A stretch of 64,000 nucleotides of DNA, taken from the NCBI RefSeq assembly GCF_004123795.1, contig NZ_MSSM01000001.1, forward strand, positions 124,001-188,000, read 5' to 3'. Below are positions 15,868-23,636 of this stretch, one piece after another. How positions within the stretch are numbered: the stretch's first letter is position 1; every line of letters starts with the position of its first letter. Position numbers and translations under genes: made by a program. The DNA comes from Lacticaseibacillus chiayiensis. GTDB taxonomy: Bacteria; Bacillota; Bacilli; Lactobacillales; Lactobacillaceae. Under the pieces are notes generated by a model, which had not been told where the DNA came from, made no database searches, and saw nothing but the letters and a program-made list of their open reading frames with translations.

Positions 15868-18150
15868 ATGAAACAATGGCGGGTGACACAAGGGAAATTA
15901 TTGGCGATTTTACTGGCCATGGTTGGATTAGCCGTGCTGGTCAACGGGCAGGCACCGCAACGCTCATTAGCCGCCGGGCCGCGGACGTTTTACGTGGCCA
16001 ACGATGGCAGTGATCACAATGACGGGTTGTCGGCAAATCAGCCGTGGCAATCGCTGGAAAAAGTGGCGGCGACGCATTTTCAGCCAGGCGATCGCATTTT
16101 GTTGGATGCCAATAGCGTTTGGAATGGGCAATTGATTTTGGATGGTGCAAAAAACGGTGAAGGAACCAGTGGCGCGCCGATCACGCTTGGCAGTTACAAC
16201 CAAGGCAGCACCGGCAAAAAAGCGATTATCAACGGCATGGGGACGACGGCTGACAAAAATCCTTATCATGCGCGGCATTTGAGTAATCTTAATTTGATGA
16301 CCGGAACCGTTGAATTGTGGAATGCCAATCATTGGACGATTGCCGATTTAGAGGTGACCAATACGGCCGGTGACGGAAATCGGCAGGGGATGCGGATTGG
16401 GATTTTGGTCGCGTCCGACATTCCTCGCGACTATCCGGCTGGCAATGATGCTGCGGCGGTGCAACAGAAGCTGGCGATTTTTAAGGCTTCGCACCGAACT
16501 GGCATCACAATTACGAATAATCACGTTCACAATGTCGATGGAGCGTATCAAAGTGACCTGATTCTCGACCAAACCGGCAAGTTGGTGGCGGCGGGGAAAA
16601 ATTCCGGTGGCATCATCATTGTCGGCAACACCGATGTGACGGCGACCCACAATGTCATCACCGATGTCGCCAACGAAGGGCTGCGCAATGATGCCAACGC
16701 CTCGGTTTTGCCAGGTGGTTGGGATCAGTATTCTTTTCAGGCCAGCGCTAAAACGGTTTTCAAAAATAACTACATTCGCAACAGCGCCGGTGACGGGATT
16801 GTGATTAGTGCAAGCGAAAATGGTACCGCTGAGTATAATACCGTGCAAGCTGCCAACACGATGCCGAACTCGAAAAACAAAGCTGGCGCCAGTAAAAATT
16901 TTGCCGGCCTGTGGTTTATGGGCGGCGAATATAACCTTGCGCAATATAATGAAGTGTTTGATATCCCCAACCATTATCTGGATGGCGCCGCGTTTGATTT
17001 TGACGGATTCGCAGCCAAAGGCGTTTACCAATACAATTACTCACACGATAATTCCGGCGGGTTCACCTTGTTCATGGGCGATCATCAGACGGATAACGTT
17101 TTCCGCTATAACCTGAGCGTCAATGACGTGAAAGACGTGCCATCGCCGGCGCTGAATCATTTGATTTTCGTGGTTTCCGGCAAGGTTGACGGCATCGACG
17201 GCTTCCCGCTGTTCAACAACAACACGTTCATCGTCGGCAAAGCCGTGAAAAACCTGATGATTTCCAACAACGGCCAGACGGGAATTCGTTTCGTCAACAA
17301 TTTGGTTTACGCGCCGGGTGGCAATGTGCCACGTTTTGTCGTCAATCAAAATGGCACGAAACGCCCGGTCTTTACCGAAGGCCGATTGGATCATAACCTA
17401 TTTTATCCGCAAGCGCTGATGGATGAAAGCCATGCCGGGACCGTGGACGTGAGTGGGAATATTTTTGCAGATCCACAGTTGGCCGACGCTGGGGCAAAAC
17501 CGAGCGGCGTCATTCGCCATGCGGACGGTACCTTTGATCGCAGCGAGTTGGCAGCATTTGTGCCGCAAGCCCAATCGCCAGCTACCAAGGCGGGGATTAA
17601 CGTGGATGCGCTAACCCCGGCGGCAGTGAAAGAAAAGTTCCCGATTAGCCAAGACTTTGCCGGCAAACCAATTGATTTTCAACATCCGACAATCGGCGCC
17701 TTTGAAGCAGCAGCGGCGGTTCCGGTGGTGCATAAAGACAATTTAAAAGCGTTGATTGATCAGGCACTTGATGCTAAGAAGACCGATCGTTATTTGTTGG
17801 CAAGCGTGGCCAAAAAGCAGGCGTTTGATCGAGCTGTAGTGGATGGCCAGAGCGTTTTAGCTGATTCGCAGGTCAATCAAGCCACTGTTGATCGGGCGGT
17901 AAAGGCGTTGAAAACAGCCATGAATCAGCTTGACGGTCAGAAAATTGCTCAAACGCCTTCGACGACGCCTCAAGAAAGGGCTTCTAAGCATGACGTTGGC
18001 GGTAAGAAAAAGCCTGAGCGTGATCGGGAGGACGAAACGTTACCGCAAACAGGTGATTTAATGGTTCGTGGCTTATCGATGTTCGGGGTGCTGATTCTTG
18101 TCAGCGGCGTTTTTGGCAGTTTGTATTTGAAGCATGCCAGAGAAAAGTGA
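15868..18150 (+). CDS. LPXTG-anchored right-handed beta-helix protein, probable surface polysaccharide lyase
   Basis: 760 residues. A signal peptide (residues about 1-33) is followed by TFYVANDGSDHNDGLSANQP, a common opening of pectate-lyase-like beta-helix proteins, then many short Asn/Gly-rich coils (TITNNHVHNVDG, VTATHNVITDVANEG, GTAEYNTVQAAN). Residues about 618-690 form a FIVAR-type helical module (VLADSQVNQATVDRAVKAL). The end shows LPQTG, a hydrophobic helix and a basic tail, so sortase would attach it to the cell wall. ATG 15868 has TGGAGGATGAAGG upstream. As the last gene of a GAG-type cassette it could cut host or plant acidic glycans outside the cell. Catalytic residues cannot be assigned, and a binding role is possible. 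Confidence 0.8.
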   Translation: MKQWRVTQGKLLAILLAMVGLAVLVNGQAPQRSLAAGPRTFYVANDGSDHNDGLSANQPWQSLEKVAATHFQPGDRILLDANSVWNGQLILDGAKNGEGTSGAPITLGSYNQGSTGKKAIINGMGTTADKNPYHARHLSNLNLMTGTVELWNANHWTIADLEVTNTAGDGNRQGMRIGILVASDIPRDYPAGNDAAAVQQKLAIFKASHRTGITITNNHVHNVDGAYQSDLILDQTGKLVAAGKNSGGIIIVGNTDVTATHNVITDVANEGLRNDANASVLPGGWDQYSFQASAKTVFKNNYIRNSAGDGIVISASENGTAEYNTVQAANTMPNSKNKAGASKNFAGLWFMGGEYNLAQYNEVFDIPNHYLDGAAFDFDGFAAKGVYQYNYSHDNSGGFTLFMGDHQTDNVFRYNLSVNDVKDVPSPALNHLIFVVSGKVDGIDGFPLFNNNTFIVGKAVKNLMISNNGQTGIRFVNNLVYAPGGNVPRFVVNQNGTKRPVFTEGRLDHNLFYPQALMDESHAGTVDVSGNIFADPQLADAGAKPSGVIRHADGTFDRSELAAFVPQAQSPATKAGINVDALTPAAVKEKFPISQDFAGKPIDFQHPTIGAFEAAAAVPVVHKDNLKALIDQALDAKKTDRYLLASVAKKQAFDRAVVDGQSVLADSQVNQATVDRAVKALKTAMNQLDGQKIAQTPSTTPQERASKHDVGGKKKPERDREDETLPQTGDLMVRGLSMFGVLILVSGVFGSLYLKHAREK

Positions 18151-18172
18151 AATTTAGAAATCCTGGTAAATA

Positions 18173-18209
18173 AAAAACGCCTGTAACCGTTGCGGTTGTA
18201 GGCGTTTTT
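18173..18209 (+). terminator. terminator of the GAG-type cassette
   Basis: AAAAACGCCT...AACC pairs with GGTT...AGGCGTTTTT around a TTGC loop. Flanking A and T runs could make it bidirectional. It lies 23 bases after the LPXTG gene. Confidence 0.85.
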
Positions 18210-18331
18210 GCTATTCATATGATATGATGGCTGTAACAGAGAAGTTAATACGGCGGTTTGGCAAATCCAACGTATTGTGAGGTGGTCGCCTATGCGCGAT
18301 GATCAAAATCTATACGAAGGGAGGTGCCCTG

Positions 18332-18457
18332 TTGTCCGTTGCTGACGCGTTGATGTTGATGCTGATGCTGACCTTTGCTATGTTCACTATAGCATTGGCT
18401 GCATTCATCATTGATGTTATCGTAGCAATTTTAGGCAATCAAAAAGACCGTCACTAG
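18332..18457 (+). CDS. holin-like type I toxin peptide
   Basis: 41 residues, starting MSVADALMLMLMLTFAMF and ending GNQKDRH: one hydrophobic membrane helix and a charged tail. This is the pattern of the putative holin-like toxin family found in Lactobacillaceae, thought to be type I toxins silenced by an antisense RNA. TTG 18332 is preceded by GGGAGGTG at 18320-18327. A 17-codon reading frame starting at ATG 18293 (MRDDQNLYEG) overlaps its start and has its own AGGTGG site, so it may be a leader peptide controlling translation. The 3' end is duplicated 210 bases downstream. An antisense RNA from the minus strand is expected but its promoter was not identified. Confidence 0.75.
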   Translation: MSVADALMLMLMLTFAMFTIALAAFIIDVIVAILGNQKDRH

Positions 18458-18494
18458 ATTTCTGGTGGAAGTCTAACGGTCTTCAGATTGTTAC
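18423..18494. repeat. direct repeat, copy 1 (toxin 3' end and hairpin)
   Basis: The last codons of the holin-like toxin plus a hairpin in which AAGACCGT pairs with ACGGTCTT. The same sequence with a few changes recurs at 18633-18704. Confidence 0.85.
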
Positions 18495-18533
18495 AACTTC
18501 AATGCCAGCTGTCTCAAACAACTAACTCTGCCA

Positions 18534-18577
18534 GAGGAGGAGTGCTGTAGCTAACCAGTGCTCCTCTTCGTTTTTTA
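18534..18577 (+). terminator. terminator-like hairpin between the toxin repeats
   Basis: AGAGGAG near 18534 pairs with CTCCTCT near 18563, followed by CGTTTTTTATT. It may end the toxin mRNA, with the upstream hairpin serving the antisense RNA. Confidence 0.65.
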
Positions 18578-18632
18578 TTGTAGCATGAAAAACGATCTGG
18601 CTACAACAATTCTTGTCCATGAGTATACGTGA

Positions 18633-18704
18633 TAGCAATTTTAGGCAATCAAAAAGACCGTCACTAGATTTCTGAGCGGAAGTCTAACGTTCTTTGGATT
18701 GTTA
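18633..18704. repeat. direct repeat, copy 2 (toxin remnant)
   Basis: Carries the codons for VIAILGNQKDRH and a stop, identical to the toxin end, plus the following hairpin with small changes. The toxin N-terminus is absent, so this is either a remnant of a second toxin gene or a decoy/antisense region. Confidence 0.8.
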
Positions 18705-18778
18705 AAGCCATTCTAGCATGAAAATCCAGCTAACCGCAATCATCCCTGATCATATTTTTGGGCCATTCTGTAACCACA

Positions 18779-18812
18779 AAACCCCCGCTGTCTCAGCAAA
18801 CAGCGGGGGTTG
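18779..18812. terminator. strong bidirectional hairpin
   Basis: AACCCCCGCTGT pairs with ACAGCGGGGGTT around a short loop. A second inverted repeat (GCCGACCGG / CCGGTCGGC, about 18822-18848) follows at once. Confidence 0.75.
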
Positions 18813-18872
18813 TTATGTATTGGCCGACCGGCTGGGAAACCGGTCGGCGATTTCTACTTTGGAGGAGTAAAA

Positions 18873-19006
18873 ATGAAAAAGTTGGGTTGGGGTTTGTAGG
18901 AATGAGTGGGTGGCTCATTTCTATGTTGTTAATACTACCGAGCAGTTGTGACGAAATTGTGACGTTGTTATGTTGTTTGTGTTATTCATGTTCGGTGAAA
19001 GCTTGA
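18873..19006 (+). pseudogene. possible broken small membrane peptide gene
   Basis: ATG 18873 has a strong TTTGGAGGAG site but the frame ends after eight codons (MKKLGWGL). Moving one frame gives GFVGMSGWLISMLLILPSSC, a plausible membrane or lipoprotein-type signal, open to 19006. No family is recognised. It may be decayed or chance. Confidence 0.25.
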
Positions 19007-19045
19007 CGGTATGCGAGACAGCTTGCCGTGCCAGTCTTTTCGCCT

Positions 19046-20731
19046 TCAAGATCGTCGCTTACCCAGATATGCCTTAACTTCATAAGGTCGTAGCGTATCA
19101 CCGGCGTCATCGACGTAATTGCTAATCAACAACTGAGCAGCTTGTGGCTGGCGTTTAGTGATGTTCCGGGTGAGTGTCTCGTCAGTGAAGTTGCTGACAA
19201 CAAGTAGTTCCTGATCAGCGGCGTGACGTTGATACATATAGACCTCGGCGTCATTCGGATCGAGTAAGGTGTAGTCACCATAAACGATCAAGTCCGGATA
19301 CTGTTTGCGCAAGCAGTTGAGCTTTTGATAAAAGAAGAAAACCGAGTCCGGATCGGCCAAGGCGTCAGTCGCATTAATCGTCGTGTGATTGGGATTGACG
19401 GCCAGCCACGGTGTCCCGCTGGTGAAGCCGGCCTGATTCTCGGCGGTCCATTGCATTGGCGTGCGGGCGTTATCTCGCGAGCGGCGGTGGATTCTTTTCA
19501 GCATATCTTCCGGCGCCAAGGCGTGTTGCTGTTCGACCAGCTCGTGCCAGGCATTCAACGTGTCGAGATCGCGATAGTCGTGGATGGACGGGAAGGCTGC
19601 GTTGGTCATCCCGAGTTCTTCGCCTTGATAAATGTACGGGGTGCCTTCGAGAAAATGCAACGTGCCGGCGAGCATTTTGGCGGAACGTACCCGGAAAGCC
19701 GGGCGGTCATCGCCAAAACGCGAGACGGCGCGAGCTTGGTCGTGATTGTCCCAGTACAGGCTATTCCAGGCTTTGCCGTGCAAGGCGGTTTGCCAGTCGG
19801 ATAAGACGCGCTTGAGATCGGTCAGCTTAGGGCGATGCAGGGACCACTTGCCGAATTGCGGGTCGTTATCAAGGCCTACATGCTTGAATTGGAAGACCAT
19901 TTCCAATTCGTGGCGGTCAAAACCGGTGTATTGCAGCGCCAGGTCAGGGGTCACGCCAGGCGCTTCGCCAACCGTCATGAGATTGTACTTGCTCAGCACC
20001 GCTTGATTCATGGCGCGCAAATAGTCGTGCACATGCGGACCGTTGGCAATCAGACCCAGCGAGTTGCCGTTGGGTTGTGCAAAAAGATGCGGGTCATCCT
20101 TAAATTTATCCGGCTTAGAAATCAGATTAATGACGTCCATGCGAAAACCGTCAATGCCTTGCTTGCACCACCAAGTCATCATGTTGAACACGGCATCGCG
20201 TACCGCAGGATTTTGCCAGTTGAGGTCGGGTTGTTTGACTGCGAAAAGATGAAGATAATACTGGCCGACTTCCGGCACATAGGTCCATGCCGAGCCACCA
20301 AAATCTGCCCGCCAATTGGTTGGGGCATGACCGTTGACGGGATCGCGCCAGATGTACCAGTCGTGATAAGGATTGGTGCGGCTTTGCTTGGCAGCTTGGA
20401 ACCAGGGATGTTCGTCAGAGGTGTGGTTGACGACCAAGTCCATCATGATTTTCAGGTCGCGGGCGTGGGCTTCCTTTAGCAAACGTTTAAAGTCCGCCAT
20501 CGTGCCAAACTCAGGCATGATTTGCTGGTAGTCTGCGATATCATAGCCGTTATCGGCGTTGGGCGACTTGTAAATTGGATTGAGCCAGATCACATCGGCG
20601 CCGAGCTGCTTGATGTAATCCAGATGTTGAATGATCCCGGGCAAATCACCGATGCCATCGCCGTTGCTGTCTTGAAAACTACGCGGATAGACCTGGTAAA
20701 CGACTGCTTCCTGCCACCAACTTTTATGCAT
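19046..20731 (-). CDS. GH13 oligo-1,6-glucosidase-type alpha-glucosidase
   Basis: 561 residues, usual length for cytoplasmic GH13_31 alpha-glucosidases. Conserved regions: GADVIWLNPIYKSPNADNGYD, DLVVNHTSDEHPWF, GFRMDVINLISK (nucleophile Asp), VGEAPG (acid/base Glu) and WDNHDQAR (transition-state Asp). Val after the nucleophile in MDVIN is typical of enzymes acting on alpha-1,6 bonds, such as isomaltose. ATG 20731 has CAGGAGGT upstream. It is a single gene; the repeat element at 20747-20864 sits right behind its ribosome site. It would release glucose from isomaltose, panose or short dextrins. Exact specificity (1,6 versus trehalose-6-phosphate or sucrose) is not certain. Confidence 0.9.
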   Translation of the reverse strand: MHKSWWQEAVVYQVYPRSFQDSNGDGIGDLPGIIQHLDYIKQLGADVIWLNPIYKSPNADNGYDIADYQQIMPEFGTMADFKRLLKEAHARDLKIMMDLVVNHTSDEHPWFQAAKQSRTNPYHDWYIWRDPVNGHAPTNWRADFGGSAWTYVPEVGQYYLHLFAVKQPDLNWQNPAVRDAVFNMMTWWCKQGIDGFRMDVINLISKPDKFKDDPHLFAQPNGNSLGLIANGPHVHDYLRAMNQAVLSKYNLMTVGEAPGVTPDLALQYTGFDRHELEMVFQFKHVGLDNDPQFGKWSLHRPKLTDLKRVLSDWQTALHGKAWNSLYWDNHDQARAVSRFGDDRPAFRVRSAKMLAGTLHFLEGTPYIYQGEELGMTNAAFPSIHDYRDLDTLNAWHELVEQQHALAPEDMLKRIHRRSRDNARTPMQWTAENQAGFTSGTPWLAVNPNHTTINATDALADPDSVFFFYQKLNCLRKQYPDLIVYGDYTLLDPNDAEVYMYQRHAADQELLVVSNFTDETLTRNITKRQPQAAQLLISNYVDDAGDTLRPYEVKAYLGKRRS

Positions 20732-20746
20732 GTGGAAAAACCTCCT

Positions 20747-20864
20747 GAGCGTGAGCCGGCGCGTTTAGAAGCCGGAGTGTAAGTGGCCTTGGGCGTGATG
20801 GCCCGTTCTTGGCCATTGCGCCTGAGGTCCTTACACGCAGACTTCTGCGCCGTTAAACGCGTTA
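20747..20864. repeat. palindromic extragenic repeat family 1, copy B
   Basis: About 118 bases with the outer arms AGAAGCCGGAGTGTAAG and CTTACACGCAGACTTCT pairing around an inner GGCC-rich hairpin. Relative to the GH13 gene on the minus strand it has the same orientation as copy A relative to PTS IIC, and also abuts the ribosome site. Confidence 0.8.
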
Positions 20865-20978
20865 ATATATATCGTCAATTTCAGTATAAAGGTTTCATCC
20901 ATCAACGCAGGTAAAAATGGTGTAAACCCGGTTTACTCAAGGCAGTTGCGCCGCACAATCGAAATCTTTTCAAAAAAA

Positions 20979-21015
20979 TCCGGCAAGCAACCGGATGAAA
21001 CCATTGCTTACCGGA
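20979..21015. terminator. inverted repeat
   Basis: TCCGGCAAGCAA pairs with TTGCTTACCGGA across a 13-base loop with A-rich flanks. It lies between the GH13 promoter region and the catalase 3' end. Confidence 0.5.
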
Positions 21016-21064
21016 AAATATGTTGGTGATCGTAAGGGCATGTGGCGGGGCTTTGACTTGACCG

Positions 21065-21150
21065 GGCTGAAACAAATAGATAAAACAGTCGGCACCGTTT
21101 TAATCACCAGTCTGCGCAGTTTGCATGCTCGCAGGATTTTTGTTTCAGCC
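21065..21150. other. long-range inverted repeat downstream of the catalase gene
   Basis: GGCTGAAACAAA at 21065-21076 is exactly complementary to TTTGTTTCAGCC at 21139-21150, with about 62 bases between. On the minus strand it could end the catalase transcript, although no T-run is adjacent. Confidence 0.5.
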
Positions 21151-21192
21151 GAAGATCTTAGTGTTTAATCAACGTTGCAAAGCCAGATTCGC

Positions 21193-21999
21193 TTAGCCTT
21201 GATCGTTGTGCAGGTGCGGATCGGCCGGTTTGAAGGTTGGCACGTCGCCCATAGCTTCAGGATTTTCCTGGTAGGTGAATTTTTCACCATCTTTGGCGAC
21301 TTGACCTTCAAAGGCACGCGAGCCGTCGCCATCCGAGAAGTTCATCAGTACGTGGGAAAATTCAGTGTGTTCGATGTCTTTCATATCGCCTGGAACGACC
21401 ACCCCGTATTTGTCCTCGAGTTCTTCTTGTGCCTTCATGAATTGCAGTTGGTGCTGGGTTTCGCGGGCTAAAAGGAACTTGAGCATGTCGCGGACACCTT
21501 CATCGCGGGTCATGTAGTACAGGCGGCTTACCTGAAGACGGGCTTCGGATTCACGGACAACGTTGAAGCGCATGTCCGCTACCAAGTTGCCGCTGGAAGT
21601 TGCGTAGCCTGCGTTCCAGGCGGCGCCGTTGGGGTTGTTCAAACTGGCGGTTAACCCATGCACGATCGCATGTTCAGGATCCATGCCGCCCATGACCGCA
21701 GCCAGTGCCGGATCGGACTGGTACGCGTCAGCTTCCGCATAAATCGGCGCACCTTCTAACAACCGCGCGATCATCGTCGAAATCATCTCGACATGGGCGA
21801 TTTCCTCGGTACCGGTGTCCAGCAGCAAATCCTTATACTTTTCGCTGCCGGTCGATGACCAACCTTGCGACAGGTAAGACATCATCCCGGTTACTTCGCC
21901 CCATTGGCCACCAAGTGATTCCTGCAGCCGGCGCGCCATCAATGGATCCGGGCGATCCGGTTTCGCGTTGTATTGCAACTTTCGCGTGTGCTTAAACAT
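21193..21999 (-). CDS. manganese (non-haem) catalase
   Basis: 268 residues. MFKHTRKLQYNAKPDRPDPL at the start, EIAHVEMISTMIA, ESEARLQVSRLYY and LARETQHQLQFMKA carry the Glu/His ligands of the dimanganese ferritin-like four-helix bundle. It breaks down hydrogen peroxide in the cytoplasm without haem, useful in a bacterium that does not make haem. I chose ATG 21999, which has AGAGGG upstream; upstream in-frame ATG codons have no ribosome site and the added residues look non-coding. It stands alone, with AT-rich promoter sequence around 22140-22200 that includes several TTGTACA-like boxes. Manganese catalase is patchily present in lactobacilli. Confidence 0.95.
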   Translation of the reverse strand: MFKHTRKLQYNAKPDRPDPLMARRLQESLGGQWGEVTGMMSYLSQGWSSTGSEKYKDLLLDTGTEEIAHVEMISTMIARLLEGAPIYAEADAYQSDPALAAVMGGMDPEHAIVHGLTASLNNPNGAAWNAGYATSSGNLVADMRFNVVRESEARLQVSRLYYMTRDEGVRDMLKFLLARETQHQLQFMKAQEELEDKYGVVVPGDMKDIEHTEFSHVLMNFSDGDGSRAFEGQVAKDGEKFTYQENPEAMGDVPTFKPADPHLHNDQG

Positions 22000-22356
22000 G
22001 AAATACCCTCTTTCTTGAAAGATCAAGGCAGATGTGGACAAGACCCTGCAGTGTGCGACTTGCACTGGATCTTGCCATCGCCAAGACGACAGTTGCTTTA
22101 AAAAGAAAGCGAAATGCCCCGCCACATCATGTACAATGTTGACACCATAAACATTGTACACAATTAAATATAGTGCGTCATATTATGATGTCAATAAGAA
22201 GATAATTCATGAATGGCGGAAAAAGGCCGGGGAACGCCCTACATTCCGCGGCAAAACGAAATGGTTAAAAATATCTTATGGCCGCTAAGTACAAAAATAG
22301 GCGAAGACATTTTTGCCTTCGCCATTCATGTTGAAAGGTTACCATGAAGGTTAAGC

Positions 22357-22489
22357 TTATACAGCTAACGCCTCCCACATGGTCTCCGCGGAGCGATATT
22401 TTCTCAACTCGTCTGGGTTCCTTGCTTCTTGCAGTGCCAGTCGCAAAGCTTCGAACAGTAAACCGGTTGGCCAACGATTCAGTGAGAAC
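22357..22489 (-). pseudogene. truncated RelB/DinJ-type antitoxin remnant
   Basis: The minus strand reads GLLFEALRLALQEARNPDEL and KYRSAETMWEALAV before a stop at 22357-22359. This matches the C-terminal part of the intact antitoxin at 23191 (LQALKEAKN, KYRTPDAMWKDL). The N-terminal DNA-binding part is missing; the sequence joins the 3' end of the HigA-like gene. It appears to be a fragment left after recombination. Confidence 0.65.
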
Positions 22490-22750
22490 CTAAGCCGGTA
22501 CCAAAGAAACTTTGACTTTCAGCCCTAGTCCTTCAGCATACCGATTTAAGGTGACTAGCGTGGGAATTGAATCTAAACGCTCAATCTTTGCAAGCTGTGG
22601 TTGCTTCATGGCAATTTTTTCGGCAAAGTCTTTTTGACTAATTCCCCTTTTGATACGTTCTGCCACTAACTCTGCCAGCGTATCGATAATGGTCATTTCT
22701 TCAGACGATAAAGCAGTGATTGTCGGTTTATATTCCTTCCACGCTGTCAT
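22490..22750 (-). CDS. HigA-type XRE antitoxin
   Basis: 86 residues. A helix-turn-helix of the XRE type covers residues about 28-75 (KRGISQKDFAEKIAMKQPQ, IERLDSIPTLVTLNRYAEGL), the usual shape of a HigA antitoxin that binds its own promoter and neutralises HigB. ATG 22750 has AAAGGAG upstream. The partner toxin immediately upstream (22754-22939) survives only as its last third, so this is an orphan antitoxin. It may still repress the local promoter or protect against a similar toxin elsewhere. Confidence 0.8.
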   Translation of the reverse strand: MTAWKEYKPTITALSSEEMTIIDTLAELVAERIKRGISQKDFAEKIAMKQPQLAKIERLDSIPTLVTLNRYAEGLGLKVKVSLVPA

Positions 22751-22753
22751 AAT

Positions 22754-22939
22754 CTAGTTCTCCTTTCGCTTCAACCAGTCTTCAAGATTGCTTAAAGCCT
22801 TTTGAACTTCGCGTCTGTTTGTCTTGTTTTGGCGTTTAGTATAGTGATGCAGCAGAATATAATGATTTTTGTTCCAAGCTGCATAGAATATTCGCTCCAG
22901 CATTGGCCGTAATTCAAAAAACGGTTTTGAATATCCCTT
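22754..22939 (-). pseudogene. HigB/Gp49-like toxin, C-terminal remnant
   Basis: The minus strand gives GYSKPFFELRPMLERIFYAA, then NKNHYILLHHYTKRQNK and REVQKALSNLEDW, the C-terminal half of the RelE-superfamily HigB/Gp49 toxin. A stop lies just upstream of the Gly and the N-terminal half is not found in any frame nearby. It ends 3 bases before the HigA-like start, the correct toxin-antitoxin order for this family. Confidence 0.7.
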
Positions 22940-23034
22940 TTATTAACAAATCTTAGTATCCACTTATTTAATCCTGCCTCGTCAATTGACCACGGTCACT
23001 TTGGGTCCTGAATTTAAAAAAGCGCGCATCTCTT

Positions 23035-23145
23035 TTACAGATTCTTTATACTCGCGCGTTCAGTTGGGCGAATTATTTTAAAAGCATCTTTAAAGGATGG
23101 AGTGTCCTTAAATTTCAAAACGTGATTCGCTGGCTTCTTTCCCAT
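23035..23145 (-). CDS. 36-residue peptide, possible remnant of a toxin gene
   Basis: ATG 23145 (MGKKPANHVLKFKDTPSFKD) has AGAAGAGG upstream and the frame closes after 36 residues. It lies 45 bases downstream of the DinJ-type antitoxin, where a YafQ/RelE toxin would be expected. In another frame the sequence continues as KESVKEMRAFLNSG, so a frameshifted toxin is possible. No firm family match. Confidence 0.35.
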   Translation of the reverse strand: MGKKPANHVLKFKDTPSFKDAFKIIRPTERASIKNL

Positions 23146-23190
23146 GAGTGTACCTCTTCTAAAGTTATCTTACCGTCTTAAATATCAAGT

Positions 23191-23460
23191 CTACACAACT
23201 AAATCCTTCCACATGGCGTCTGGCGTACGATACTTCGTCAATATTGCGGAGTTCTTTGCTTCCTTCAATGCCTGCAGAGTTTCGGCTGGCAAGCTGGTTG
23301 GCGTAAATGGCAAGGCGTGATCTTTGACCATCTTGACAAGAAACATATTAACGGCAGCGGATAAATCCATGCCCATGTCCTTCGCCACGTTTTGGGCAGC
23401 TTCCTTTAATGTAGGATCAATTCGAATGCTTAATTGAGCTTCTCTTTTTTCGGTTGACAT
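23191..23460 (-). CDS. RelB/DinJ-family antitoxin
   Basis: 89 residues. The start MSTEKREAQLSIRIDPTLKE and LSAAVNMFLVKMVKDHALPF give the ribbon-helix-helix DNA-binding domain of RelB/DinJ antitoxins; the C-terminal helix (ALKEAKNSAILTKYRTPDAM) would wrap a YafQ/RelE toxin. ATG 23460 has GAAAGGGG upstream. No intact toxin follows, only the short peptide at 23035-23145. The same C-terminal motif recurs in the remnant at 22357. Confidence 0.8.
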   Translation of the reverse strand: MSTEKREAQLSIRIDPTLKEAAQNVAKDMGMDLSAAVNMFLVKMVKDHALPFTPTSLPAETLQALKEAKNSAILTKYRTPDAMWKDLVV

Positions 23461-23587
23461 CGGTGGTTACCCCTTTCTGCCTGGTAGTCGTATTGTATCA
23501 TGTCTTTTCCCAAAATAAGTATGATGAGATTTGAAGTTGAAATATAACGCAAAGTCTCGAATCGTATAGACAAACGAGTCAATTAAA

Positions 23588-23614
23588 TTGACAAAATGAA
23601 AGCGCTGTTATAAG
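23588..23614 (+). promoter_or_regulatory. promoter of the glycerol dehydrogenase operon with cre site
   Basis: TTGACA at 23588-23593 and TATAAG at 23609-23614 with a 15-base spacer. TGAAAGCGCTGTTA at 23597-23610, in the spacer and -10 box, matches the CcpA cre consensus. Transcription would start near 23621. Confidence 0.65.
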
Positions 23615-23636
23615 CTTCAATTGGTTAAAGAGAAGA

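Noticed and set aside
16348-17031. 227-residue frame antisense to the LPXTG gene
   Set aside because: It is a shadow of the beta-helix coding sequence with no ribosome site and no recognisable domain.
18279-18704. CRISPR-like repeat spacing
   Set aside because: Only two copies of a 72-base direct repeat, one of which is the toxin gene end; no regular spacers.
19835-20479. 214-residue frame antisense to the GH13 gene
   Set aside because: The GH13 motifs on the other strand are unambiguous, so this is a shadow frame.
22000-22161. Longer N-terminus for the manganese catalase
   Set aside because: The extra 54 residues do not match the family and have no ribosome site; ATG 21999 does.
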